A stretch of 64,000 nt of DNA from Palsa-739 sp036512155. Its GTDB lineage: Bacteria > Actinomycetota > Thermoleophilia > Gaiellales > Gaiellaceae. Below, piece by piece: positions 49,065 to 57,990 of the stretch. The stretch lies in the NCBI GenBank assembly GCA_036512155.1, contig DATCBD010000036.1:1-64000 (forward strand), in the 5' to 3' direction. Positions within the stretch are counted from its first letter, which is position 1. Every line of letters begins with the position of its first letter. Under the pieces are notes generated by a model that was given only the letters and a program-made list of their open reading frames with translations, was not told the origin of the DNA and did no database searches. Both the position numbers and the translations under genes were made by a program.

Positions 49065-50079
49065 GGACGACGTCGCCGCCCCGGCCACCGCTCCCGCGGT
49101 TCGCCTCTCTGGCATACGGCGCGCGTACGGGGACGTCCTGGCCGTCGACGGCGTCGACCTCGACATCGCCACGGGAGAGTTCTTCACCATGCTCGGCCCT
49201 TCTGGCTCGGGGAAGACGACAACGTTGCGCGTCATCGCGGGCTTCGAACGCCCCGACGACGGCCACGTCGAGCTCTCCGGCGTCGACGTGACGCGGGTTG
49301 CTCCGTCCGAGCGCGACGTGAACACCGTCTTCCAGGACTACGCCCTCTTTCCGCACATGACGGTGCTCGAGAACGTCGAGTACGGGCTGCGCGTCCGCGG
49401 CGTCGCGAAGCAGGACCGCAGGGCGAAGGCGAGCGAGGTACTCGATCGCGTGCGTCTCCCCCACGTCGGCGCGCGCCGACCCGCGCAGCTCTCCGGCGGG
49501 CAGCGCCAACGCGTAGCGCTCGCGCGTGCAATCGCGAACTCGCCGTCCGTCCTGCTCCTGGACGAGCCCCTCGGCGCGCTCGACCTCAAGCTGCGCCAGG
49601 AGATGCAGATCTTCCTCAAGCAGCTCCAACGCGAGCTCGGAATCACGTTCGTTTACGTCACGCACGACCAGGAGGAGGCGCTCACGATGAGCGACCGCCT
49701 CGCAGTGTTCAACAACGGCCGCATCGAGCAGATCGGGACGCCGGCGGACGTCTACGAGCACCCGGAGACGGAGTTCGTCGCCGGGTTCGTGGGTGTCTCC
49801 AACGTGCTCGAGCGGAATGGCAGGCGATTCACCATCCGGCCCGAGAAGATCGCGATGAGCGGTGAAGACGGCACGGGCGAGCCCGGCGTCGTCAGCGACG
49901 TGGTCTACGTCGGCATGGTCACGCGCTACGCGGTCGACCTCGACGCCGGCGGCACGCTCGTCGTCGTCCAGCAAAACCTCGAGACGTCCTCACAGCAAGC
50001 GCTCGAGGCTCGTGGCCGACGGGTCCGCCTGTCGTGGCGGCCGGAGCACACCTACGAAATAGGCAAGGAGGGCGAGTGA
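49042..50079 (+). CDS. potA: Spermidine/putrescine ABC transporter ATP-binding protein PotA
   Basis: 345 residues. Walker A GPSGSGKTT, signature LSGGQRQRVALARA, Walker B VLLLDEPLGALD and H-loop VTHDQEEALT, followed by a C-terminal TOBE regulatory domain (FTIRPEKI, RLSWRPEH). TTG 49042 is 6 nt after GAGGA inside the aminotransferase gene; GTG 49015 is an alternative that adds nine residues. Drives uptake with PotB and PotC. Confidence 0.92.
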   Translation: MATQAPSRDDVAAPATAPAVRLSGIRRAYGDVLAVDGVDLDIATGEFFTMLGPSGSGKTTTLRVIAGFERPDDGHVELSGVDVTRVAPSERDVNTVFQDYALFPHMTVLENVEYGLRVRGVAKQDRRAKASEVLDRVRLPHVGARRPAQLSGGQRQRVALARAIANSPSVLLLDEPLGALDLKLRQEMQIFLKQLQRELGITFVYVTHDQEEALTMSDRLAVFNNGRIEQIGTPADVYEHPETEFVAGFVGVSNVLERNGRRFTIRPEKIAMSGEDGTGEPGVVSDVVYVGMVTRYAVDLDAGGTLVVVQQNLETSSQQALEARGRRVRLSWRPEHTYEIGKEGE

Positions 50080-51224
50080 CCAGGATCAAGAGAGTGCACG
50101 TGCTGTTCGCCGCGATGGCGGTCGCACTGTGCGTTCCCGCGGCGGGCATCAGCTCGGGCCAAGGGCTGCCGACGTCGATCGGCAAGGGCGAGGGGCAGCT
50201 CAACCTGATCGCATGGGAGGGCTACACGCAGCCGCAATGGGTGAAGCCGTTCGAGAAGGCGACCGGCTGCCAGGTGAACGCGAAGTACGCGGGCTCGTCG
50301 GACGAGATGGTGACGCTCATGCGTCAGGGCGGCGGTTCGCAGTACGACGGCGTCTCGGCGTCGGGCGACGCAAGTCTCCGCCTGATCTACGGGCACGACG
50401 TCCAGCCGGTGAACCCCAACCTCATCCCCAACTGGAAGAACTTCATCCCGGCGCTCAAGTCGCCACCGCACAACACCGTCAAGGGCGTGCACTACGGCAT
50501 CTCGCTGCAGTGGGGCCCGAACACGCTCCTCTACAACACGAAGCTCGTGAAGCCTGCGCCGACGAGCTGGTCGGTCATCTACAGCCCGAAGTACAAGGGC
50601 AAGGTCACCGTGCCGGACAACCCGATCCAGATCGCGGACGCGGCGCTCTACCTGTCGAAGTCGCAGCCGTCGCTGAAGATCACCGATCCGTACGAGCTGA
50701 ACCCGACCCAGTTCAGCGCGGCGATCAAGCTGCTCACGCAGCAGAAGCCGCTGATCAAGAAGTACTGGGCGCTCGCGTCGGACGAGATCGACCTGTTCAA
50801 GAACGGTGACGCGGTCGTCGGCGCATCGTGGCCGTATCAGACGAACACGCTCATCGCCGCGAAGGCCCCGGTCAAGGACCTCATCCCCAAGGAGGGCGCG
50901 ACCGGTTGGGCCGACACGTGGATGATGTCGGCGCACGCCAAGCATCCGAACTGCATGTACAAGTGGATGGCGTGGGTCTCCACGCCGAAGGTGCAGGCGG
51001 AGCAGGCGATCTACTTCGGTGAGACGCCCGCGAATCCGCTGGCGTGCCCGATCATGAACAAGCTCTCTCCCGGGTCCGCGGCGCAGTATCACTGCGGCGC
51101 GTCAGCCAAGTACTTCGACTCGATCCACTTCTGGAAGACGCCGGTGGCAGCGTGCGGCAACGGCCAGAACAACTGCATGGACTACACCCAGTGGCAGCAA
51201 GCCTGGACCCAGCTCAAGGGCTGA
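50076..51224 (+). CDS. potD: Polyamine-binding protein PotD
   Basis: Substrate-binding protein of 382 residues with an N-terminal signal peptide (RVHVLFAAMAVALCVPAAG); no good lipobox is seen. Family landmarks: LNLIAWEGY, YDGVSASGDA, GVHYGISLQWGPNTLLYN, FKNGDAVVGASWPYQ. Four cysteines near the C-terminus are unusual for the family and could form disulfides. GTG 50076 overlaps the potA stop by 4 nt. A strong hairpin follows it. Confidence 0.92.
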   Translation: MTRIKRVHVLFAAMAVALCVPAAGISSGQGLPTSIGKGEGQLNLIAWEGYTQPQWVKPFEKATGCQVNAKYAGSSDEMVTLMRQGGGSQYDGVSASGDASLRLIYGHDVQPVNPNLIPNWKNFIPALKSPPHNTVKGVHYGISLQWGPNTLLYNTKLVKPAPTSWSVIYSPKYKGKVTVPDNPIQIADAALYLSKSQPSLKITDPYELNPTQFSAAIKLLTQQKPLIKKYWALASDEIDLFKNGDAVVGASWPYQTNTLIAAKAPVKDLIPKEGATGWADTWMMSAHAKHPNCMYKWMAWVSTPKVQAEQAIYFGETPANPLACPIMNKLSPGSAAQYHCGASAKYFDSIHFWKTPVAACGNGQNNCMDYTQWQQAWTQLKG

Positions 51225-52126
51225 GTCAAAGACCGCCGGGCCGCCCCTCGCGGGCGGCCCGGCTTCGGCTCACCGGGCTCTTCTGGCGGCATCCGTGGGC
51301 GAAGGCGCTCCTGCTCCTCGCGCCTCCACTGCTGGCGTTCACGCTCGTCTACATCACGGCGCTCGTCGCGCTCTTCATCTCCTCGTTCTGGACGGTCAAC
51401 CCGTTCACGACGGAGATCCAGCACATTTGGAACGTCCAGAACTACAAGACGCTCTGGGACTCAACCGCGTACCGGTCGATCGCGCTACGCACCATCGGCA
51501 TCGCCGCGGGAGTGACGCTCGCCGACGCGGTCCTTGCCTTCCCGCTCGGCTATTTCATGGCGCGCATCGCGGGTGGCCGCTCGCGTGCGTTCATCTTCGT
51601 CGCCGTGCTCCTGCCGCTGTGGTCGAGCTACCTCATCCGCGTCTACATCTGGCGGCTGATCCTCGACGACAAGGGCGTTCTCAACTGGACGCTGCAGAAG
51701 GTCGGTCTTCCGGCCGCCAACATCGGATACTCGAACTGGGCCGTCTGGCTCATCTTCACGTACGTCTGGCTCCCGTTCATGGTGCTGCCCGTGTACGGCG
51801 CGCTCGAGCGCATTCCCGAGTCGTACCTGGAGGCGTCCCGCGACCTCGGCGCCGGCGGGCTGACGACGTTCCGTCGCATCGTCCTGCCGCTCGCGCTTCC
51901 CGGCGTCGTCGCCGGCTCGATCTTCACGTTCTCGCTGACGCTCGGTGACTACGTCACGCCGCTGCTCGCGGGCGGTGCGTCCTCGCAGTTCATCGGCAAC
52001 GTCGTGTACGACACGATCGGTTCGAACAACGTGCCGTTCGCGGCCGCATTCGCCGCGGTGCCGCTCGCCGTCATGGGCCTCTACCTCCTGCTCGCGCGCA
52101 AGCTCGGCGCGTTCGAGGCGCTTTAG
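51221..52126 (+). CDS. potB: Polyamine ABC transporter permease PotB, apparent CTG start
   Basis: Six-helix permease with the EAA loop (YLEASRDLGAGGLTTFRRIVLPLALPG). About 280-300 residues. In frame there is no ATG, GTG or TTG near the expected N-terminus. CTG 51221 overlaps the potD TGA (CTGA) and is the only near-cognate codon in a coupling position. The 12-bp hairpin 51235-51263 would lie in the first codons. The stop codon lies in the left end of the palindromic element that follows. Confidence 0.88.
   Translation: MSQRPPGRPSRAARLRLTGLFWRHPWAKALLLLAPPLLAFTLVYITALVALFISSFWTVNPFTTEIQHIWNVQNYKTLWDSTAYRSIALRTIGIAAGVTLADAVLAFPLGYFMARIAGGRSRAFIFVAVLLPLWSSYLIRVYIWRLILDDKGVLNWTLQKVGLPAANIGYSNWAVWLIFTYVWLPFMVLPVYGALERIPESYLEASRDLGAGGLTTFRRIVLPLALPGVVAGSIFTFSLTLGDYVTPLLAGGASSQFIGNVVYDTIGSNNVPFAAAFAAVPLAVMGLYLLLARKLGAFEAL
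51235..51263 (+). terminator. 12-bp hairpin between potD and potB
   Basis: Perfect stem 51235-51246 with 51252-51263 and a 5-nt CTCGC loop, 10 bases after the potD stop. No T tract. Typical of hairpins that stabilise binding-protein mRNA and lower permease expression. Confidence 0.6.
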
Positions 52127-52288
52127 TGGGCCGCCCGGCGGAATCCTCCGGCGCTCGGCCCGCGATCACGCGGCGCGCTGCTGCGTCCTCGGTCGCGGCC
52201 ATAGCTGCGGCTATGACCGCTCCCTGCGTCCTTGCATCGCTTGGTGCTCGCGACCCGAGCATCCAGAAATCCCACCGGGCGACCCACT
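52125..52288. mobile_element. Palindromic MITE/REP-like element between potB and potC
   Basis: 164 bp. Ends 52125-52146 and 52267-52288 are inverted repeats (17 of 22 identical, 13 of the outer 14). A second inverted pair lies inside (52153-52165 with 52248-52260, 11 of 13), and the centre is an 11-bp palindrome (52195-52205 with 52210-52220, one mismatch). The whole can fold as one long hairpin. No open frame or transposase. It contains the last two bases of the potB stop and ends one base before the potC ATG. I found no second copy in the window. Confidence 0.6.
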
Positions 52289-52289
52289 G

Positions 52290-53132
52290 ATGGAGCGGCG
52301 CTCGACCCGCATGGCGATGGGCGTCTGGTCGGCGCTCGTCATCTTGTTCCTCTGGATTCCGCTCGCGCTCATCGTCCTCTACGCGTTCAACAAGTCGAAC
52401 GTGCAGAGTTGGCCAATTCCGGCCTTTACGACCCACTGGTTCCATGCGGCGTGGACGGCCGAGGTCAGGACGTCGTTGTGGCTGTCCGTCCGCGTCGGCC
52501 TGATCGCGACCGGGATCGCGCTCGTGCTCGGCTCCGCCGCTGCGTTCGGCGTCGCCCGCTTCCGCTTCTTCGGACGCGAGGCGGTGTCGTTCCTGCTCGT
52601 CCTGCCGATCGCGCTGCCGGGGATCGTCACCGGCATCGCGCTCAGCTCGGCCTTCATCGCCGGCCACATCAACCTGTCGCTGTGGACGATCGTGATCGGC
52701 CATGCGACGTTCTGCGTCGTCATCGTCTACAACAACGTTCTCGCCCGGCTGCGACGCGCATCGCCGTCGCTCATCGAGGCGTCGCAGGATCTCGGCGCCG
52801 ACGGATGGCAGACGTTCCGCTTTGTCGTATGGCCGGTCCTCTCCACCGCGCTCGTCGCCGGCGGCCTCCTCGCGTTCGCACTGTCGTTCGACGAGGTCAT
52901 CGTCACCACGTTCACTGCGGGGGCGCAGAACACGATCCCGCTCCTCATCCTCGGGTACATCCGGCTCGGCCAGCAGCTTCCGGTCGTGAACGTCATCGCA
53001 TTCACGATGATCGTGGTGACCGCGATCCCGGTTCTGCTTGCGCAACGGCTGATGCGCGACACCGGCGTCCTCCGACGCACCGCCGGGGACGTCACGGAAG
53101 CCGTAGAGTCGGCGCAGATCACCGCCGTCTGA
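52290..53132 (+). CDS. potC: Polyamine ABC transporter permease PotC
   Basis: 280 residues with six membrane helices and the EAA loop (SLIEASQDLGADGWQTFRFVVWPVL). Partners PotB in the membrane. ATG 52290 is directly after the palindromic element and has no Shine-Dalgarno, so expression may depend on structure in the element or on coupling. The aldehyde dehydrogenase gene follows 13 nt later with a good ribosome-binding site. Confidence 0.92.
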   Translation: MERRSTRMAMGVWSALVILFLWIPLALIVLYAFNKSNVQSWPIPAFTTHWFHAAWTAEVRTSLWLSVRVGLIATGIALVLGSAAAFGVARFRFFGREAVSFLLVLPIALPGIVTGIALSSAFIAGHINLSLWTIVIGHATFCVVIVYNNVLARLRRASPSLIEASQDLGADGWQTFRFVVWPVLSTALVAGGLLAFALSFDEVIVTTFTAGAQNTIPLLILGYIRLGQQLPVVNVIAFTMIVVTAIPVLLAQRLMRDTGVLRRTAGDVTEAVESAQITAV

Positions 53133-53145
53133 ACAGGAGGCACGC

Positions 53146-54585
53146 ATGAGCGCCACGACCACGAGCTACAAGTGCTTCATCGGCGGCGAGTGGGTCGATG
53201 CCGCGTCCGGCGAGACGATGGAGGTCATCAACCCCGCCACGGGCGAGACGATCGCCGCCGTCCCGCGCTGCGGCGCGGAGGACGTCGACCGCGCCGTCTC
53301 CGCTGCGAAGGAGGCGCTGCCGGCCTGGCTCGACACGACGCCGAAGGAGCGCTCCGAGCTCCTGCACAAGCTCGCCGACGTGCTCGAGGAGAACGCGGAG
53401 GAGCTGGCGCAGCTCGAATCCCGGAACGTCGGCAAGCCGCTGATGGCCTCGCGCGACGAGATGCCGTTCTCGGCCGACAACCTCCGGTTCTTCGCCGGCG
53501 CCGCGCGCCATCTCGAAGGACAGTCGGCGGGCGAGTACATCGCCGGCTATACCTCGATGATCCGACGCGAGCCGCTCGGCATCGTCGGCGGCATCTGTCC
53601 GTGGAACTACCCGCTGATGATGGCCGTCTGGAAGATGGGGCCTGCGCTTGCGGCCGGCAACATCCAGATCCTGAAGCCCTCGGAGCAGACGCCCCTGTCG
53701 CTCCTGCGCTTCGCCCAGCTCGCGCAGGACGTGCTCCCCGCCGGCGTCCTGAGCGTCGTGACCGGGGACGGTGTCCCCGTCGGCGAGCGCCTCGTCGCGC
53801 ATCCCGACGTTCGCCTCGTGTCGCTCACGGGCGACGTCTCGACGGGCAAGGCGATCGCGCGCAACGCGGCCGACACGCTCAAGCGCGTCCACTTGGAGCT
53901 GGGCGGCAAGGCGCCGATGGTGGTCTTCGACGACGCCAACCCGGAGGCGGTCGCCGCCGGCATCCGCCTCGGCGGGTACTGGAACTCGGGGCAGGACTGC
54001 ACCGCCGGCTCACGCGTCATCGCAGGTCCGAAGATCTACGACCGGCTGCTCGAGGCGCTCGTGCCGCAGGTCGCGTCGCTCAAGGTCGGCGATCCGTTCG
54101 AGAGCGACGAGATCGAGATGGGCTCGGTCATCTCGCAGGCGCAGCAGGAGCGCATCCTCGGCTTCCTCGAGCGCGCCAAGGGAGCGACCATCCTCACCGG
54201 CGGCGGCACGAACGGCGACCGCGGCTTCTTCGTGCAGCCCACCGTCGTCGTGGACGTGAAGCAGACGGACGAGATCGTCCAGAACGAGGTGTTCGGGCCG
54301 GTCGTCACCGTGCAGCGCTTCGCCGACGACGGCCAGGCGATCGCCTGGGCGAACGACGTCCGCTACGGCCTCGCCGCGTCGGTGTGGACGCGGGACGTCG
54401 GCCGCGCGATGAACGCCGTTCGGCGCCTGCAGTACGGCACCGTCTGGGTGAACGACCACCTGCTGCCCATCACATCCGAGATGCCGCACGGCGGCTACAA
54501 GCAGTCCGGCTACGGCAAGGACATGTCCATCTACTCCATGGAGGAGTACACCCAGATCAAGCACGCCGCCTTCAAGATCGACTGA
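53146..54585 (+). CDS. Aminobutyraldehyde dehydrogenase-type aldehyde dehydrogenase
   Basis: 479 residues. Catalytic Cys in GQDCTAGSRV, Glu in HLELGGKAP, the NAD-binding SLTGDVSTG and the FGPVVTVQRF segment are present. Closest in pattern to gamma-aminobutyraldehyde/betaine-aldehyde dehydrogenases (YdcW/PatD). With the aminotransferase and Pot transporter it would complete putrescine to GABA. Substrate assignment is by context. AGGAGG lies 7 nt before ATG 53146. It ends exactly at the end of the convergent Ig-like gene. Confidence 0.9.
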   Translation: MSATTTSYKCFIGGEWVDAASGETMEVINPATGETIAAVPRCGAEDVDRAVSAAKEALPAWLDTTPKERSELLHKLADVLEENAEELAQLESRNVGKPLMASRDEMPFSADNLRFFAGAARHLEGQSAGEYIAGYTSMIRREPLGIVGGICPWNYPLMMAVWKMGPALAAGNIQILKPSEQTPLSLLRFAQLAQDVLPAGVLSVVTGDGVPVGERLVAHPDVRLVSLTGDVSTGKAIARNAADTLKRVHLELGGKAPMVVFDDANPEAVAAGIRLGGYWNSGQDCTAGSRVIAGPKIYDRLLEALVPQVASLKVGDPFESDEIEMGSVISQAQQERILGFLERAKGATILTGGGTNGDRGFFVQPTVVVDVKQTDEIVQNEVFGPVVTVQRFADDGQAIAWANDVRYGLAASVWTRDVGRAMNAVRRLQYGTVWVNDHLLPITSEMPHGGYKQSGYGKDMSIYSMEEYTQIKHAAFKID

Positions 54586-55959
54586 TCACGGACGCATCAA
54601 GACCTGCACGAGCCGTCGCGTCGACGAGCCGGCGAGCAGGCTGCCGCTCGGCGTCCGGGCCCGAACGAAGAGCACGAGCGAGCCACGCTTCGGGGCCTTC
54701 GCCGTCGGCGTGATGGTGAGGGTCACCGTGCCGTCCGCCGCGGTTGCCGCCTCCGGGGATGCCTTCGCCCAGCTGTACGGCAGCCCGAGCACGTAGACGA
54801 GCGCTCCGGAGACGTCGTACTTGTTGTTCTCGATGACCTTGAAGGTGACGGTCACGGGCGCGCGGCCGGTGATGACCGACGGGTTGAACTTGACCGACGA
54901 GACCGTGAGCCGGTCCGTGTCGGGAACGCTCGAGGCCTGGATGGACGTCTCGCCGTTCGGGAGCTTCGTCGTGCCCGAAGGCGGCGGCGGGGGCGTCGCG
55001 ACCGAAGCCGTCATCGGCCCGATCGCATTCGAGTTCGCCCTCGCGGAGCCGGTGTTGTTCGACGCGACGACGATCGAGATGACGTAGTGGCCGACGTCGG
55101 TCGCAGTCACGACGTATGTGGCTGCCGTCGCCCCCGCAATCGATACGCAGTTGGTCTCGCCCGCGTCGCAGCGGTACCAGAGGTAGGCATAGGTGAGTGA
55201 CCCTCCTGTCCACGTTCCGATGGTCGTGGACAGGGTTTGGCCCTGCTTGGCCGTTCCGCTCACCGCGGGAGCGACGGTGTTGACGGGTGCGCTGGTGCTG
55301 TTGACCGAGACGAACGCCGAGGTCGCCTGCGCGGAGCCGGCAGCGTTGGTTGCGGTCACGACGACGCGAAGCGTGTGAGCGGCATCGGCACTCGCAGCGA
55401 CGTACGTCTGCGACGTTGCGCCGCCGATGGCTGCGCACGAGGCGCCGTTCGTCGCGCACCGCTCCCACGCATAGGTGTACGTGATCGGCGTCGAGCCCGA
55501 CCATGTGCCGTTCGTCGCGGTGAGGGTCGATCCCACTGTGGCGGTGCCGGTGATCTGTGGCTGCGCCGTGTTCTGCGGAGCGGTTGCGCCGGTGACGGTC
55601 GCTGTCTGCGTCGACTCCGCCGTGGCCGTTCCGGACGAGTTGTGCGCCGTGACCGCGGTTCTCAGGGTATGGCCCGCATCGGCCGCGACGCCGGAGTAGA
55701 CGCTCGCCGTCGCGCCTGCGATGGCGGCGCAATTCGAGCCGGCCGTGTCGCAGCGCTCCCAGGCGTACGTGAACGTGATCGGGTTATCGCCGGCCCAGCT
55801 CCCGCTCGACGCCGTCAGCGCCTGGCCGATCTGGGCGGTCCCCGAGACAGTCGGCGGAGACATGTTCGATGGTGCAACGGTTGAACGTGCGTCTCCGGCG
55901 AGTGAGGGTGCTACGCCGACGGACAGGACGACAGCGGCTACGAGCAGAAGTCTCTTCAT
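54586..55959 (-). CDS. Secreted protein with three tandem Ig-like repeats
   Basis: 457 residues. Signal peptide (MKRLLLVAAVVLSVGVAPSLA), then three repeats of about 93 residues (roughly 35-125, 128-218 and 223-315). Each has the pattern SGTA-x-x-G-x-x-L, TYAWERC, a second Cys nine residues on, and AGHTLR-V-x-A-x-N. A Pro-rich linker and a different beta-rich C-terminal domain (about 335-457) end it. No LPxTG or membrane anchor is seen. Surface adhesion or matrix role is likely but unproven. ATG 55959 has TACAGT 6 nt upstream. Confidence 0.75.
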   Translation of the reverse strand: MKRLLLVAAVVLSVGVAPSLAGDARSTVAPSNMSPPTVSGTAQIGQALTASSGSWAGDNPITFTYAWERCDTAGSNCAAIAGATASVYSGVAADAGHTLRTAVTAHNSSGTATAESTQTATVTGATAPQNTAQPQITGTATVGSTLTATNGTWSGSTPITYTYAWERCATNGASCAAIGGATSQTYVAASADAAHTLRVVVTATNAAGSAQATSAFVSVNSTSAPVNTVAPAVSGTAKQGQTLSTTIGTWTGGSLTYAYLWYRCDAGETNCVSIAGATAATYVVTATDVGHYVISIVVASNNTGSARANSNAIGPMTASVATPPPPPSGTTKLPNGETSIQASSVPDTDRLTVSSVKFNPSVITGRAPVTVTFKVIENNKYDVSGALVYVLGLPYSWAKASPEAATAADGTVTLTITPTAKAPKRGSLVLFVRARTPSGSLLAGSSTRRLVQVLMRP

Positions 55960-55965
55960 GCAGCC

Positions 55966-55971
55966 ACTGTA
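55966..55971 (-). promoter_or_regulatory. TACAGT -10 box, leaderless start of Ig-like gene
   Basis: TACAGT on the minus strand ends 6 nt before ATG 55959. Confidence 0.5.
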
Positions 55972-56022
55972 CGCAGGCCGCTGGACGGATCCTCTCGGAC
56001 TTACGAAGGCTTTACGGCGTCG

Positions 56023-56319
56023 CTACGCCAACCGCCGGTACAGGCGGTCGATCATCTCCGGCATCGCTTCGAGCCGCTCGGTGATCGCGCGCAGCCGGAA
56101 CTCGCGGAAATGCTCCGCCTCGACGTCGAGCGCGTCTGCGAGCGTCCGCACGACGTCGTTCGACGGGACCGGGCGGTTGCCGTGGACGAGATGGTTGAGA
56201 TAGCCCGCGGAGAGGCCCGTCTTGGCCGCGAGCTCACGGTAGGTCACCCCGACCTCGTTCATGAGCGATTCGACCGTCGCGCCGAACGGCTCCTCGCTGA
56301 AGCGCCTCTTTCGAGCCAT
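56023..56319 (-). CDS. XRE-family HTH regulator
   Basis: 98 residues: a Cro/CI-type helix-turn-helix (VTYRELAAKTGLSAGYLNHLVHGNRPVPS) near residues 24-55 and a short helical C-terminus. ATG 56319 is 7 nt after AAGGAGG and overlaps the proS TGA by 1 nt, so it is co-translated with proS. An in-frame TTG at 56325 is less likely. Target unknown. Confidence 0.85.
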   Translation of the reverse strand: MARKRRFSEEPFGATVESLMNEVGVTYRELAAKTGLSAGYLNHLVHGNRPVPSNDVVRTLADALDVEAEHFREFRLRAITERLEAMPEMIDRLYRRLA

Positions 56320-57974
56320 CACCAAGCCTCCTTACCGAGATCGGCCACGGCTAACCGCCGCTCCTCGCCGGTTGCACGGTCGCGGACGTCCACCTTGCCG
56401 TCCTCGAGGCTCTTCTTCCCCGCCGTTATGCGGATGGGGCAGCCGATGAGGTCGGCGTCGGCGAACTTCTCCCCCGCCCGCAGATCGCGCTCGTCGAGCA
56501 ACACGTCCTTTCCCAGTGCCGACAGCGCTTCCGCGGCCTGCTCGGCGATCTCCTCGGCGCCTGGAAGCGCAACCAGGTGCACGTCGTACGGCGCGACCGA
56601 TGCCGGCCACACGATTCCGTTGTCGTCGTGGTGTTGCTCGACGATCGCCGCCATGACGCGGCCGGGCCCGATGCCATAGCTGCCGCCGAGCAGCGGCTTC
56701 TCCTGTCCGTCCTCGTCGAGGAACGTCGCTTCCAGCGGCTTCGAGTAGAAGCTGCCGAAGTTGAAGATGTGACCGACCTCGACGGCCGTTTGAAAATGGA
56801 GGTGCCCGCCGTCGAGCGGGCAGCGGTCGCCCTCCTTCGGCTCGCGCAGGTCGGCGAAGCGCGGCGTGAAGTCGCGCCCGGCCTGGACGCCGCGGAGATG
56901 GACGCCGTCCTTGTTCGCGCCGGCGACGAACTGACCGTCGCGCAGCGTCTCGTCTGCGATCACCTCGCCGGAGAAGCCCACCGGGCCGAGCGACCCGCCG
57001 CTCGCGCCGAAGGCGGCGCGGATCTCCTCGTCGGTGGACGGACGCGACGCGCCGGGCAGCGCGTCATAGAGCTTCATCTCGCTCAGGCGGTCGTCGCCGC
57101 GCACGAGCGCGAGCACGACCGACCCGTCGGGCTTCGTCACGGGCATCGCCTTCGACGTCGCCGCGACGTCGATGCCGAGAAAGTCGGCGAGCGACTCGCA
57201 CGTCGTGACTCCGGGCGTGACGACCTCCTCCGCCGAGACGAGGGTTTCGGGGAACGTCGGCACGTGCGGCACTGCCTGCGCGATGTCGCCGTCCGCCGCG
57301 TAGTCGCCGTTCTCGCAGCGGACGAGGACGTTCTCGCCCGAGCCCGACGGCGCGAGGAAGTCGACGCTGAACTTCCCGCCCATGATCCCGCTCTCGGCCA
57401 GCACGTCGTACGCCTCCAGCGCGCAACGCGCGAAGATCTTCTTGTACGCCCCGCGATTCGCCTCGAAGCTGCGCTTGACGCCTTCCTCGTCGCGATCGAA
57501 CGAGTACGCGTCCTTCATGATGAACTCGCGGACACGGAGAAGGCCTCCGCGCGGACGGGGCTCGTTTCGGTCCTTGACCGAGAAGTGGTACCAGAGCTGC
57601 GGCAGCTGCTTGTACGACTGGATCTCGCGCGCGTGGAACGTGACCGTCTCCTCGTGCGTCATCGGGAGGATGTAAGGCGTGTTCTCGACGCGGAAGACCT
57701 CGGGAATCTTGATCCGCCCGCTCCGCTCCCAGAGCTCCGCTGGGGTCAGAACCGGCATCAGCATCTCCTGCCCGCCGATCGCGTCCATTTCCTCACGGAT
57801 GACCTGCTCGACCTTCCGGTGCACGCGCCAACCGAGGGGCATGAGCGTCCAGATGCCGGCGCTGACCTGGCGGATGAACCCGCCGCGAACGAGGAGCTTG
57901 TGCGAGACGGCGTCCGCGTCCGCGGGGTCGTCGCGCAGCGTCGGGAGAAAGAGCTGTGAGGCCCGGAAGATCAT
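56319..57974 (-). CDS. proS: Prolyl-tRNA synthetase
   Basis: Charges tRNA-Pro. 551 residues, bacterial type with class II motifs (GIWTLMPLGWRVHRKVEQVIREE; motif 2 RVREFIMKDAYSFDRD; motif 3 GSYGIGPGRVMAAI), an editing (INS/YbaK-like) insertion at about 230-380 and a C-terminal anticodon domain. It follows ispG in the same direction by 16 nt. Confidence 0.96.
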   Translation of the reverse strand: MIFRASQLFLPTLRDDPADADAVSHKLLVRGGFIRQVSAGIWTLMPLGWRVHRKVEQVIREEMDAIGGQEMLMPVLTPAELWERSGRIKIPEVFRVENTPYILPMTHEETVTFHAREIQSYKQLPQLWYHFSVKDRNEPRPRGGLLRVREFIMKDAYSFDRDEEGVKRSFEANRGAYKKIFARCALEAYDVLAESGIMGGKFSVDFLAPSGSGENVLVRCENGDYAADGDIAQAVPHVPTFPETLVSAEEVVTPGVTTCESLADFLGIDVAATSKAMPVTKPDGSVVLALVRGDDRLSEMKLYDALPGASRPSTDEEIRAAFGASGGSLGPVGFSGEVIADETLRDGQFVAGANKDGVHLRGVQAGRDFTPRFADLREPKEGDRCPLDGGHLHFQTAVEVGHIFNFGSFYSKPLEATFLDEDGQEKPLLGGSYGIGPGRVMAAIVEQHHDDNGIVWPASVAPYDVHLVALPGAEEIAEQAAEALSALGKDVLLDERDLRAGEKFADADLIGCPIRITAGKKSLEDGKVDVRDRATGEERRLAVADLGKEAW

Positions 57975-57990
57975 GCGTTGTCCGGGCAGA

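Noticed and set aside
46818..49325. 835-codon minus-strand frame extending proline dehydrogenase across the aminotransferase gene
   Set aside because: Only the last 312 codons match proline dehydrogenase. The rest is antisense to a well-conserved aminotransferase.
51044..51220. GTG 51044 as the potB start
   Set aside because: It would add about 59 residues translated out of frame inside conserved potD, unlike any PotB N-terminus.
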